A DNA stretch of 64,000 nt from Paenibacillus_F chitinolyticus_A (GTDB lineage: Bacteria; Bacillota; Bacilli; Paenibacillales; NBRC-103111). Positions 47,085 through 55,085 of the stretch are shown here, piece after piece. The notes beneath the pieces are model-generated. The model saw only the letters and a program-made list of their open reading frames with translations, did no database searches and was not told the DNA's origin. Positions within the stretch are counted from its first letter, which is position 1. Each line of letters opens with the position of its first letter. Made by a program: the position numbers and the translations under genes. Location: contig NZ_CP173427.1 in NCBI RefSeq assembly GCF_045038035.1, positions 4,154,001 to 4,218,000 on the forward strand, read 5' to 3'.

Positions 47085-48365
47085 TTATAACGGGAATGAA
47101 TCTCCGTCCGGATCTTTCTGCAGGGAAGTTCCCCTCCGTTTGCGGTTGCGTATAAGCGCCGACGGATTGTCTCCGATCATCCCCGCGGTAAGCACCGCAT
47201 CTTCACCGAATTTATCCCGGAGCGCATCCATTATTTCGCTCAGCTTGTCCTTCTTCGGCTGCTGCTCGTAACTGAACAGATCGAGCTGAATCGCGGCCTC
47301 CTCCTTCGGCGTCAGGTTCTGGCCCGTGATGCCGAGGAGGCGGATCGGCTTTTCCGGCTCCCAGTGCCGCTCGAACAGCTCGCATGCGGCCTTGTACAGA
47401 TCCTCGTGATGGTCGGTCGGCACGGGCAGCGTCACATTCCGCGTGATCGTCTTCATATCGGGGTCCCGGATCGTAATCTGTACGGTCGAAGCCATCAGCT
47501 TCTGATGTCTGAGCCGGCGTCCGACCTGATCGGCCAGATTCAAGAAGACGCGGAACACTTCCTTGCGGTCCGTGTAATTGTAAGGAAGCGTCGTCGTGTG
47601 GCCCACCGACTTGTTCGGCTCGCGCTCCGGGTTAACCTCCGAACGAGAGATGCCGTTGGCGGCCTGCTTAAGAGCGGGGCCGCTTATGCCGAACGACTTG
47701 CGGAGAAGCCCCTCGTCGGCGGCCGCCAGTTGGCCGATGGTATGAATCTGCAGCTTCTGCAGCTTCTCGGCCGTTTTTCTGCCGATGCCGTACAATTCTC
47801 CGCAGGGTCTGTCCCAGAGGACCTTCGGCACATCCCGCAGACGAAGCACGAACAATCCGTTGGGCTTTTTCATATCCGAAGCCATCTTGGCCAGAAGCTT
47901 GTTGGGCGCCACGCCGACCGAACAGGGCAGACCCAGCTCTTCGCGTATCCGGGTCTGAATCTCCTCCGCGATCTGAAGCGGGGTTCCGAACTGCTTGGAA
48001 CCCGTTATGTCCACATAACATTCATCAATGGACATGGTCTCGACCATCGGCGAATAATCATAGACTATACGGCGGAAGCCGCGGGAAAACTGCCGGTACA
48101 AATCGAAGTTCGGCTTGATGAGCACAAGCTCCGGACAAAGCCTCATCGCCTGCCGGACGAGCATTCCCGTCTTGACTCCGCGCGCCCTGGCGGGATAGGA
48201 GGAGGTTACGATGATGCCCTTGCGCTGTTCGACGCTGCCCGATACCGCGATCGGCTTGCCCCGGTACAGCTCGGGCTCCACGACTTCGTGTACGGAACAG
48301 TAAAACGCGTTCATATCGATATGTAAAATGACTCGTCCGTTCTTGGGATACCCTTCCTGTGCCAT
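47085..48365 (-). CDS. dinB: DNA polymerase IV
   Basis: A 426-residue Y-family polymerase for translesion synthesis. Catalytic carboxylates lie in 'HIDMNAFY' (15-22) and 'MSIDECYVDITG' (about 115-126). The little-finger domain follows, and the beta-clamp motif 'QLDLFSY' is present near 380. The start is the ATG at 48365 with GGAGG; the longer frame to 48491 is not protein-like. No LexA box was recognised. The 250 bases before cimA on the other side hold only the cimA promoter. Confidence 0.94.
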   Translation of the reverse strand: MAQEGYPKNGRVILHIDMNAFYCSVHEVVEPELYRGKPIAVSGSVEQRKGIIVTSSYPARARGVKTGMLVRQAMRLCPELVLIKPNFDLYRQFSRGFRRIVYDYSPMVETMSIDECYVDITGSKQFGTPLQIAEEIQTRIREELGLPCSVGVAPNKLLAKMASDMKKPNGLFVLRLRDVPKVLWDRPCGELYGIGRKTAEKLQKLQIHTIGQLAAADEGLLRKSFGISGPALKQAANGISRSEVNPEREPNKSVGHTTTLPYNYTDRKEVFRVFLNLADQVGRRLRHQKLMASTVQITIRDPDMKTITRNVTLPVPTDHHEDLYKAACELFERHWEPEKPIRLLGITGQNLTPKEEAAIQLDLFSYEQQPKKDKLSEIMDALRDKFGEDAVLTAGMIGDNPSALIRNRKRRGTSLQKDPDGDSFPL

Positions 48366-48546
48366 TATCCGGTTTCCTCCTTCCTGCGGGCGCGCGAAGT
48401 CCCGATTAGCATATCGAAAGCGGCCGTAGGGCGCTTTATCCTCTTTATTTCTTCTAATTCTTAGTCTATTCCTGTCCGCCTGAGGAATCAAGAACGGCTA
48501 TCGTCCAAAATTTGCGAAAATTCATTCTTTATGGTTGAAATTATGG

Positions 48547-48552
48547 TATAAT
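48547..48552 (+). promoter_or_regulatory. -10 element of the cimA promoter
   Basis: ATGG-TATAAT (TATAAT at 48547-48552) about 70 nt before the gene, extended -10 like; no good -35 is seen. No T-box or other riboswitch is visible in the short leader. Confidence 0.5.
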
Positions 48553-48620
48553 CGTGCATTATACATTCGAGAAAACATTCGAAAAATGAACAGCCACACG
48601 TTTAGAGGGGGAGCACCGAA

Positions 48621-50237
48621 ATGTCCGATTCAATCAAAATCTTTGACACTACGCTTCGTGACGGAACCCAGGGCGAAGGAATCAGCCTGTCCGTGGAGGA
48701 CAAACTGAAAATTGCCCAGAAGCTCGACGAGCTGGGCGTTCATTATATAGAAGGCGGCTGGCCCGGAAGCAACGGCAAAGACATTGAATTTTTTAACCGT
48801 GTTCAGGAACTGAATCTTAAGCATGCGAAAGTAACGGCATTCGGCAGCACCCGCCGCAAGAACACCAAAGCCGAAGAAGATCCCAATCTGACGACGCTGG
48901 TGGCGTCCGGCGTTAAAGTCGCGACGATTTTCGGAAAATCGTGGGATTTCCACGTTCACACTGCCATTCAGACGACGCTGGAAGAAAATCTCGCGATGAT
49001 TTTCGATTCCGTCCGGTATCTGAAAAGCTGCGGTCTTGAAGTCATTTACGACGGCGAGCATTTTTTTGACGGCTACAAAAACAACCCTGACTACGCCCTC
49101 CAGACAATCCGCCAGGCGCAGGAAGCCGGCGCGGACTGGATCGTGCTGTGCGATACGAACGGCGGATCGATGCCGGAGGAAATTTTCGAGATCGTTTCGG
49201 AAGTCAAGAAACAGATCACGACGCCCGTGGGCATCCACGCCCACAACGACTGCGAGCTGGGCGTCGCCAATTCCCTGGCAGCCGTGAGAGCCGGCGCCCG
49301 CCAGGTACAGGGCACGATGAACGGGTACGGCGAGCGCTGCGGGAACGCGAATCTGTGCTCCGTCATTCCGAATCTGCAGCTGAAGCTCGGCTTCGCCTGC
49401 ATTTCGGATGAGCAGCTGGAATCGCTGGGGCCCGTCGCCCGTTACGTCAGCGAGATCGCGAACATGCACATGCCGATGAACCAGCCGTATGTCGGCAGCG
49501 CGGCTTTCGCCCACAAAGGCGGTATCCACGTGTCCGCTATCCTCAAGCACGCGAGCACGTATGAGCATATCGTTCCCGAGAAGGTCGGCAACAAGCAGCG
49601 CGTTCTCGTTTCGGAGCTGGCGGGGCAGAGCAATCTCGTTTCGAAAGCGGCCGAGCTCGGCCTCAATCTGGAACAGCAGGACGGCAAAGCGAAAGAAATC
49701 ATTTCACGCATCAAAGACCTCGAACACGAGGGTTACCAGTTCGAAGGTGCGGACGCTTCGCTTGAACTGATGATGCGTGAAGCCTCCGGCGAGCTGCAGG
49801 AGCCGTTCGTGCTGGAATCGTTCAAAATTTTCGTGGAAAAGTCGGCGGATCGTCCGGTCAGCTCCGAAGCTTTCGTCAAGGTGAACGTGAACGGCGAATC
49901 CATGTATACCGCCGCGGAAGGCGACGGACCCGTCAACGCGCTCGATAACGCGCTGCGTAAAGCCCTGCTGCCTTTCTATCCGGACATTCACAGAATGCAC
50001 CTGTCCGACTATAAGGTGCGCGTGCTTGACGACAAAGGAGCGACCGCTTCCAAAGTCCGCGTTCTCATCGAATCCCGCAATTTCGAGAACGAATGGAATA
50101 CCGTCGGCGTTTCCTCCAATATTATCGAAGCCAGCTGGCATGCGCTCGTCGACAGCTTCCGGTATGCCCTGATCGGCAAGTCCTGCATCGAGAGAGAATC
50201 GCTGGATCCAAGACCGGTCGGTCTAGTGAACCACTAA
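48621..50237 (+). CDS. cimA: (R)-citramalate synthase
   Basis: A 538-residue enzyme of the alpha-isopropylmalate synthase/HMG-CoA lyase family that condenses pyruvate with acetyl-CoA. 'FDTTLRDGTQGEGISLS' (8-24) carries the metal Asp, 'HAHNDCELGVANSLAAV' the metal His residues, and 'GTMNGYGERCGNANL' the family loop. The C-terminal LeuA-type regulatory domain ('VLDDKGATASKVRVLIES') is present and should bind isoleucine. The length and the 'GGWPGSNGKD' segment distinguish CimA from LeuA. It opens the threonine-independent route to isoleucine. GGGGGAG precedes the ATG. Single gene. Confidence 0.92.
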   Translation: MSDSIKIFDTTLRDGTQGEGISLSVEDKLKIAQKLDELGVHYIEGGWPGSNGKDIEFFNRVQELNLKHAKVTAFGSTRRKNTKAEEDPNLTTLVASGVKVATIFGKSWDFHVHTAIQTTLEENLAMIFDSVRYLKSCGLEVIYDGEHFFDGYKNNPDYALQTIRQAQEAGADWIVLCDTNGGSMPEEIFEIVSEVKKQITTPVGIHAHNDCELGVANSLAAVRAGARQVQGTMNGYGERCGNANLCSVIPNLQLKLGFACISDEQLESLGPVARYVSEIANMHMPMNQPYVGSAAFAHKGGIHVSAILKHASTYEHIVPEKVGNKQRVLVSELAGQSNLVSKAAELGLNLEQQDGKAKEIISRIKDLEHEGYQFEGADASLELMMREASGELQEPFVLESFKIFVEKSADRPVSSEAFVKVNVNGESMYTAAEGDGPVNALDNALRKALLPFYPDIHRMHLSDYKVRVLDDKGATASKVRVLIESRNFENEWNTVGVSSNIIEASWHALVDSFRYALIGKSCIERESLDPRPVGLVNH

Positions 50238-50259
50238 TTTATTTTTCCTTACAAAAAGA

Positions 50260-50323
50260 TAAGCCCCGTTTCTTCCGTGTGGGCGGCCTCGCCTTACACA
50301 CGGACCCGAAACGGGGCTTTTTA
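50260..50323. terminator. terminator of cimA
   Basis: The arms AAGCCCCGTTTC and GAAACGGGGCTT with inner CCGTGT/ACACGG; a T-run follows. Confidence 0.9.
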
Positions 50324-50361
50324 AACGTCTCCGAAAATCGGCAGGCTAGACGCGGAACCTT

Positions 50362-50898
50362 CTAGCGGCCCTTGATCAAAGCATTGATTTTCTTTTCCCA
50401 CTCCGCCTTTGGAAGAAGGTTTACCACTTCCTGCACGACTCCGTTCTTGTCCACAAGGAAGCTCGTCGGGATCGCCAGAAACTTGAACGATTCCGAGACT
50501 TTACCGGGTTCATCCAGCAGCACCGGAAAATTGATTCCATACTCCTTGGCGAAGGCCCTTGCCTTTTGCTCGTCATCCTGACTCGTTACATTTATAGCCA
50601 CCAGGTCCACTTTGTCCCCGTATTTTGTCTGAAGATCAATCAAATCCGGCACTTCCATCTTGCATGGACCGCACCAGGACGCCCAGAAATTCAAAATAAG
50701 CGGCTTATCGCGCGCGCCTCCGACCCGGTAGAGCTTACCGTCCAAATCCGGCAGGCTGAAAGAAGGCACATACATTCCCGGACGGGGGCCCGTTTGGGTA
50801 GGCGCAGCCGTTTGTTTTTCGTCTTTTTTGCCGATCTGGACAAATATAGCCGCGGCCAGAAGAAGCACGATGGCCAGAATCGCTGCATTCCGTTTCAA
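50362..50898 (-). CDS. TlpA/ResA-like thiol-disulfide oxidoreductase
   Basis: A 178-residue membrane-anchored thioredoxin-fold protein facing outwards. The signal anchor is at 5-22; 'FSLPDLDGKLYRV' is the AhpC/TSA-type lead, 'WASWCGPCK' holds Cys76 and Cys79, and 'AIPTSFLVDKNGVV' the cis-proline. ResA-type proteins reduce apocytochrome c or other exported thiols. No ccd/res genes are adjacent. The start is TTG 50898 after GAGGG. Confidence 0.9.
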   Translation of the reverse strand: MKRNAAILAIVLLLAAAIFVQIGKKDEKQTAAPTQTGPRPGMYVPSFSLPDLDGKLYRVGGARDKPLILNFWASWCGPCKMEVPDLIDLQTKYGDKVDLVAINVTSQDDEQKARAFAKEYGINFPVLLDEPGKVSESFKFLAIPTSFLVDKNGVVQEVVNLLPKAEWEKKINALIKGR

Positions 50899-51081
50899 TT
50901 TCAGCCCTCATTTCCGCATCATTCGCTTTTTATTCTATCACACGGGAAGCTCAAAATCAGGTACATACACGGTCAGTATCCCCATCTTTATCCGATTCCA
51001 ACATTATGAACGGTTTAAAAAGTATGATCTTCCGCCCCGAGGAAACCCTATCCGTACCAAGTCAGAAGAGAGGTCAACCAC

Positions 51082-52383
51082 ATGGAAAAATCGAAATCCC
51101 GAGGGCTTGACATCATTTTCGAAAGTGATCAGGACGAGGACTACCAGTTTACCGCCGAACAGACGGCTGAAGGCGGCGACAAAAGCGGAGGCAAAGGCCG
51201 GCTTCTTGAATTTATGGCCATTGCGACGGTACCGCTCGTGCTGGTACTCGGCAACTCGATGCTTGTCCCTATTCTCCCGCAATTGGAAACGGAGCTGGGC
51301 ATCACCAAGTTTCAAAGCAGTCTGGTTATCACACTGTTTTCGATTACCGCAGGACTGATCATCCCTATCTCCGGCTACTTGTCCGACAGGTTTACAAGGA
51401 AATCGGTGATCATCCCGTCTCTTATTATATATGGGGCGGCCGGAGTTTTGGCGGCGTTCGGGGCGATCTGGAAATCCTATATGATCCTTATTATAGCCAG
51501 AGCCATTCAGGGCATCGGCGCAGCCGGCACGGCTCCCATCGCGATGGCTCTCGTCGGGGATTTGTATAAGGGGGGGACGGAAAGCAAGGCACTCGGCCTG
51601 ACGGAAGCATCCAACGGGTTCGGTAAGGTGCTCAGTCCCATCATCGGCTCCCTGCTTGCTCTTATTGTCTGGTATATGCCTTTTTTCGCCTTTCCGATCT
51701 TTTGTCTTCTGGCTCTGTTGGCTATGATGTTTCTCATTCACGAACCCAAAACCAAAAAGGAACCGACGAAACTGAAGCCTTATCTCCACAAAATCGGAAC
51801 CATTCTGAAAAAGAAAGGACGCTGGCTGATCACTTCCTTCTTTGCGGGTTCTCTTGCGCTTTTTATCCTGTTCGGTGTCCTGTTTTATCTCTCCAACATA
51901 TTGGAGGAGCCCCCTTACCACATAGAAGGCGTCAAAAAAGGGCTAGTCCTGGCGATCCCGCTGCTGGGCATGGTCATTACCTCCTACACAACCGGAGCCC
52001 TGATCAAGAAAAACGGCACCGTGATGCGCTGGCTGATCAACATCGGCCTTTTAGTTATGACGCTGTCGCTGGCATCCACGATATTCGTTCTCCAAAATCT
52101 GTATTTGTTTATCGGGCTGCTTACCTTAAGCGCCATTGGCACCGGGCTGCTTCTCCCCTGTCTTAACACGATGATCACCGGCTCCGTGGAAAAAAGCGAA
52201 CGCGGTATGATCACGTCTATCTATAACAGCCTCCGGTTTATCGGCGTGGCCTTCGGTCCGCCCATCTTCGGCTGGCTGATGGACAAATCGGACCGGCTCA
52301 TTTTTATAACCGTATCCTCTCTGGCGGGGTTGACGCTCGTTCTTGTGTTTTTTCTGGTTAAACCGCAGGGAAAAATCAGCTGA
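51082..52383 (+). CDS. MFS multidrug-type transporter, 12 helices
   Basis: A 433-residue major facilitator. A 40-residue acidic cytoplasmic N-terminus precedes 12 membrane helices. Motif A 'GYLSDRFTRKSVIIPSL' and 'RAIQGIGAAGTAPIAMALV' are seen, followed by motif C-like 'GKVLSPIIGSLLA'. It resembles the Bacillus BltT/YitG-type and ACDE family exporters. The substrate is not known. GAGAGG precedes the ATG. It diverges from the thioredoxin-like gene. Confidence 0.88.
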   Translation: MEKSKSRGLDIIFESDQDEDYQFTAEQTAEGGDKSGGKGRLLEFMAIATVPLVLVLGNSMLVPILPQLETELGITKFQSSLVITLFSITAGLIIPISGYLSDRFTRKSVIIPSLIIYGAAGVLAAFGAIWKSYMILIIARAIQGIGAAGTAPIAMALVGDLYKGGTESKALGLTEASNGFGKVLSPIIGSLLALIVWYMPFFAFPIFCLLALLAMMFLIHEPKTKKEPTKLKPYLHKIGTILKKKGRWLITSFFAGSLALFILFGVLFYLSNILEEPPYHIEGVKKGLVLAIPLLGMVITSYTTGALIKKNGTVMRWLINIGLLVMTLSLASTIFVLQNLYLFIGLLTLSAIGTGLLLPCLNTMITGSVEKSERGMITSIYNSLRFIGVAFGPPIFGWLMDKSDRLIFITVSSLAGLTLVLVFFLVKPQGKIS

Positions 52384-52387
52384 TCCG

Positions 52388-52416
52388 TTGAGTGCGGTAA
52401 AGGATTCCGTTATAAT
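52388..52416 (+). promoter_or_regulatory. sigma-A promoter placing +1 at the JAMM start codon
   Basis: TTGAGT (52388-52393), exactly 17 nt, TATAAT (52411-52416). Standard spacing puts +1 at 52423, the A of the ATG, with no room for a ribosome binding site. Confidence 0.65.
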
Positions 52417-52422
52417 TAGCGC

Positions 52423-53082
52423 ATGATAAACGCGAAACGGTTAACCGAAATCAACATAAGCCTGACCTTATACACGGAATGGCTGGCGGGGTTCGGCAGC
52501 TTTCCGGATGAAGAGGCGTGCGGATTCGTATACGGAAGGATTCGGAGGGAGACCGCTTATGTCTCCTCTTTCGTATGGGTTCCGAATGTTTCGGCTTGCC
52601 CCACCCGGTCTTTCCGCATATCCCCCTCCGATATTATGCGTCACTTAGGGGGCGGACAAGCCCCTAGCGACCGGCCCGCGTGCTCTTCATTAGAGGGTCC
52701 CGTGCTGCTCGGACTGTTCCACTCCCACCCGCGTACGCCTGCTTCGCCGTCTTGCGAGGACATCTCGGTCTTGCGGCTGTGGCCGGAGCTGCCTTCCTTC
52801 TGGATCGTCTCCCTGGAACGTTCCGTTCCCGAAACAGCGGTATACGCGCGGGCGGAACCGCAAGAGAGCGCACTCGGGCCGTCCGAATCGGCGGATTCCG
52901 CCTACAAGACTGTCACGACCGAGGATACGGGGCAGACCGGATCGGTTGGTCCCTCCGACACGGACACCCGGACCGATCGGACCTTACGGCGTGCAGTATC
53001 CGCTCCGTCGTCCAATCGGTCGGATCCGATGAAAAGTCTCTCGAGCCTCCGTCACATCCCGCTTACCATAGAAGCGCTATGA
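52423..53082 (+). CDS. JAMM/MPN-type metallopeptidase domain protein, possibly leaderless
   Basis: A 219-residue protein. Residues 10-130 or so form a JAB/MPN domain: catalytic Glu in 'DEEACGF' (about 30-31) and the zinc motif HxHx7SxxD as His100, His102, Ser110, Asp113. Such M67-family enzymes cleave isopeptide or thiocarboxylate-precursor bonds in sulfur transfer or ubiquitin-like systems. The last 80 residues are low-complexity Ser/Thr/Asp/Arg-rich and unlike the family. No partner ubiquitin-like gene is seen. No ribosome site precedes the ATG; see the promoter entry. Confidence 0.8.
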   Translation: MINAKRLTEINISLTLYTEWLAGFGSFPDEEACGFVYGRIRRETAYVSSFVWVPNVSACPTRSFRISPSDIMRHLGGGQAPSDRPACSSLEGPVLLGLFHSHPRTPASPSCEDISVLRLWPELPSFWIVSLERSVPETAVYARAEPQESALGPSESADSAYKTVTTEDTGQTGSVGPSDTDTRTDRTLRRAVSAPSSNRSDPMKSLSSLRHIPLTIEAL

Positions 53083-53085
53083 ATC

Positions 53086-53134
53086 AAAAAAGCAAGCAGG
53101 TAACCGCGGCTTCCCGCATTCCTGCTTGCTTTTT
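53086..53134. terminator. bidirectional terminator
   Basis: The arms AAAAAGCAAGCAGG and CCTGCTTGCTTTTT flank a 20-nt loop, between the convergent JAMM and exonuclease genes. Confidence 0.9.
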
Positions 53135-53169
53135 CATATCACAGCCTTCTTCTTCGCTTACCGGGAGCC

Positions 53170-53898
53170 CTAGGCTTTACTGAGAAGCGCGTAAAGATCT
53201 CCGAGCGTATCCACGCCCATTTCACTGATTTCTTCCAGAAGCTTCTTCCACAGCTCGGCGGTCATCAAAGAATCGTCCAGGGCGTGGTGTCTTCTCAGCA
53301 CCGGAATCTCGTACAGCTCCAGCAGAGAATCGAGGGTATAGTCTTTGCGCCGGGGCATCAGCCATTTGGCTACCATCATCGAATCCAGCACCCGGTGGGA
53401 GAGACTGACTTTAGAAGTTTTCCAGAGCGCCGCATTCAAAAACGCTTTGTCATGAGCCGAGCCGTGCGCCAGCAAAACCCTTGCCCCTACAAACTCGAAA
53501 AATTCACGCAGGGCCGTAATCAAGTCCGGCGCTTCGGCCGCCTCTTCCGTCCGGATGCCGGTCAGCTCCTCGATATGAGGAGGAATCGGGCGGTTCGGAT
53601 TCGCAAGGGTGTAAAACGTCTTGTCTTCGAGCTTGTCCCCGGCCATAGACACGGCGCCGATCGAAATAATCTCGTCCGCCGTCGATGAGAAGCCTGTTGT
53701 TTCCAGATCAAAAACAACGACTTTGAGATTATGCAGGCGAGTGTCCAGCAGCGAATGTCTGCGTTGATCCTTCAGGAGCTGACGGATAAACGCCATCTGC
53801 TGGGCGTTGCGCGGGTTAAACATGGATGTAATCGCCGGGGTCAAGCCGCCCATCTTGTAAAGCCTCCACATACCGCCGTCGGGGCCGCTCTCTTTCAT
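53170..53898 (-). CDS. DnaQ-like 3'-5' exonuclease (DEDDh)
   Basis: A 242-residue exonuclease of the DNA polymerase III epsilon type. The active site is DEDDh: Asp64/Glu66 in 'VVFDLETTGF', the second Asp in 'LAHGSAHDKAFL', and His with the last Asp in 'HHALDDS'. An N-terminal 55-residue helical extension precedes the domain. AAAGGAG precedes the ATG. It follows the DUF294 gene after 21 nt on the same strand, a pairing also found in Proteobacteria next to acetate or ammonium transport genes. Confidence 0.9.
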   Translation of the reverse strand: MKESGPDGGMWRLYKMGGLTPAITSMFNPRNAQQMAFIRQLLKDQRRHSLLDTRLHNLKVVVFDLETTGFSSTADEIISIGAVSMAGDKLEDKTFYTLANPNRPIPPHIEELTGIRTEEAAEAPDLITALREFFEFVGARVLLAHGSAHDKAFLNAALWKTSKVSLSHRVLDSMMVAKWLMPRRKDYTLDSLLELYEIPVLRRHHALDDSLMTAELWKKLLEEISEMGVDTLGDLYALLSKA

Positions 53899-53919
53899 CG
53901 TTTTACTCCTTTCCCGGTC

Positions 53920-55047
53920 CTATTGTCCCGTATGCTCGCGCAGGTTGGCGGAAGAAGCGTCCCCGCCTTGCTTGACGGAACCCCGCACCTGACGGATGAC
54001 CTGCCGCTGAAGCCGCTTTCCGAATTTAAGGCCTCTTTTCAGTTCCGCCCGGCACTTGCGGGTCAGCATTCCGGCAGGCACTATACCCGCAGTCGCGAAG
54101 TGTCCGTTTTCCCTGTAATAAGGCGTGTTCAATCTCATCTTCAAGGAGTGCAGAAACACTTCCCGGCAAGCTGTGCCGAACTCAACCGTAACGGCTCCGC
54201 GGTCGATGAGCGCATCGATCCTTTTAAGGGTGGAAGAATCGGAAATGCCGTTTTCCAGAGCCAGAAGACGGACCGCATTTACAAGCGGGATATAAAGTCC
54301 GTATTTGATGTCGACGCCGCCCGCGTAAGGCCCGTACCGTTCCGTCACCAGACGCCCCAGCAGTCCCAGGGACACTTTATGGTGCAGAGTGTTAGTCAGA
54401 AGCGGCAGGAGCAGCTCGCGGTTGAGCGCTATGCTCTCGTGGAAGGCCTGCTTGATCCGGTCCGCCAGAGCTTCGCTGCCGTATACGCACCTCAGGTCGG
54501 CCGCGATAAGCAAGTAGCGAGCGTTCTCCCAGACGGGCTCCGCAAACCAGCCGTTAAGCTGATCTTTCCACCCCGCTTCGCTTCTTCTCCACAGCTGGTT
54601 TTCGGCCAGCACCTTCCCCGTGCACGGAGGATAACCTACCAGCTCCAGACCTTGGCGGATTCGCTGGGCCAGTTTGCTGAAATATCCGTCCGCCGCCGCT
54701 TCCGTGCCTTCCGGGGGATTCTCGTAAACCAGTCCGTTGTCCTGATCGCTCCATGGCGTCTGTTCCTCCCGGCCGCCGCTTCCCATAAGCAGGAATGCGT
54801 AAGGGAGCGGGGGCTCCCCCGCTCCTTCCGCTGCCAGGCGTTTTTCCGCCAAGGAAATCATTTTCCGGATCATGGTATCGTGTGTAAAATTGAGTTCTTC
54901 GTACAGCAAGGCCGCCGTTTCCTCGCCGAGTTCCCTCCGGAACAAATCCTGCATATCCGCGCGGATCAGGGCCAGTTCATCCGATCCGGCGGCACGGTTG
55001 ATCCTTGTGCGTAGCAGTTGCCAAGCCGAGCCTAATATCGGTTCCAT
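53920..55047 (-). CDS. DUF294 putative nucleotidyltransferase (GlnD-like)
   Basis: A 375-residue protein. The nucleotidyltransferase motif 'GSGGREEQTPWSDQDNGLVY' (89-108) has the GSxGRxEQ loop and catalytic Asp101 and Asp103. This is the DUF294 domain related to GlnD, which modifies PII proteins. A helical C-terminal DUF294_C domain follows. The CBS and cyclic-nucleotide domains often fused in other bacteria are absent. It lies between amt and the exonuclease gene. A role in ammonium signalling is a plausible inference, but no PII gene is in the window. Confidence 0.85.
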   Translation of the reverse strand: MEPILGSAWQLLRTRINRAAGSDELALIRADMQDLFRRELGEETAALLYEELNFTHDTMIRKMISLAEKRLAAEGAGEPPLPYAFLLMGSGGREEQTPWSDQDNGLVYENPPEGTEAAADGYFSKLAQRIRQGLELVGYPPCTGKVLAENQLWRRSEAGWKDQLNGWFAEPVWENARYLLIAADLRCVYGSEALADRIKQAFHESIALNRELLLPLLTNTLHHKVSLGLLGRLVTERYGPYAGGVDIKYGLYIPLVNAVRLLALENGISDSSTLKRIDALIDRGAVTVEFGTACREVFLHSLKMRLNTPYYRENGHFATAGIVPAGMLTRKCRAELKRGLKFGKRLQRQVIRQVRGSVKQGGDASSANLREHTGQ

Positions 55048-55085
55048 GACGGCATCTCCTTAGATGAGACCGGTCCGGGACGCGG

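Noticed and set aside
48553..48620. T-box or leader peptide before cimA
   Set aside because: The leader is only about 60 nt long and has no T-box core or branched-chain codon run.
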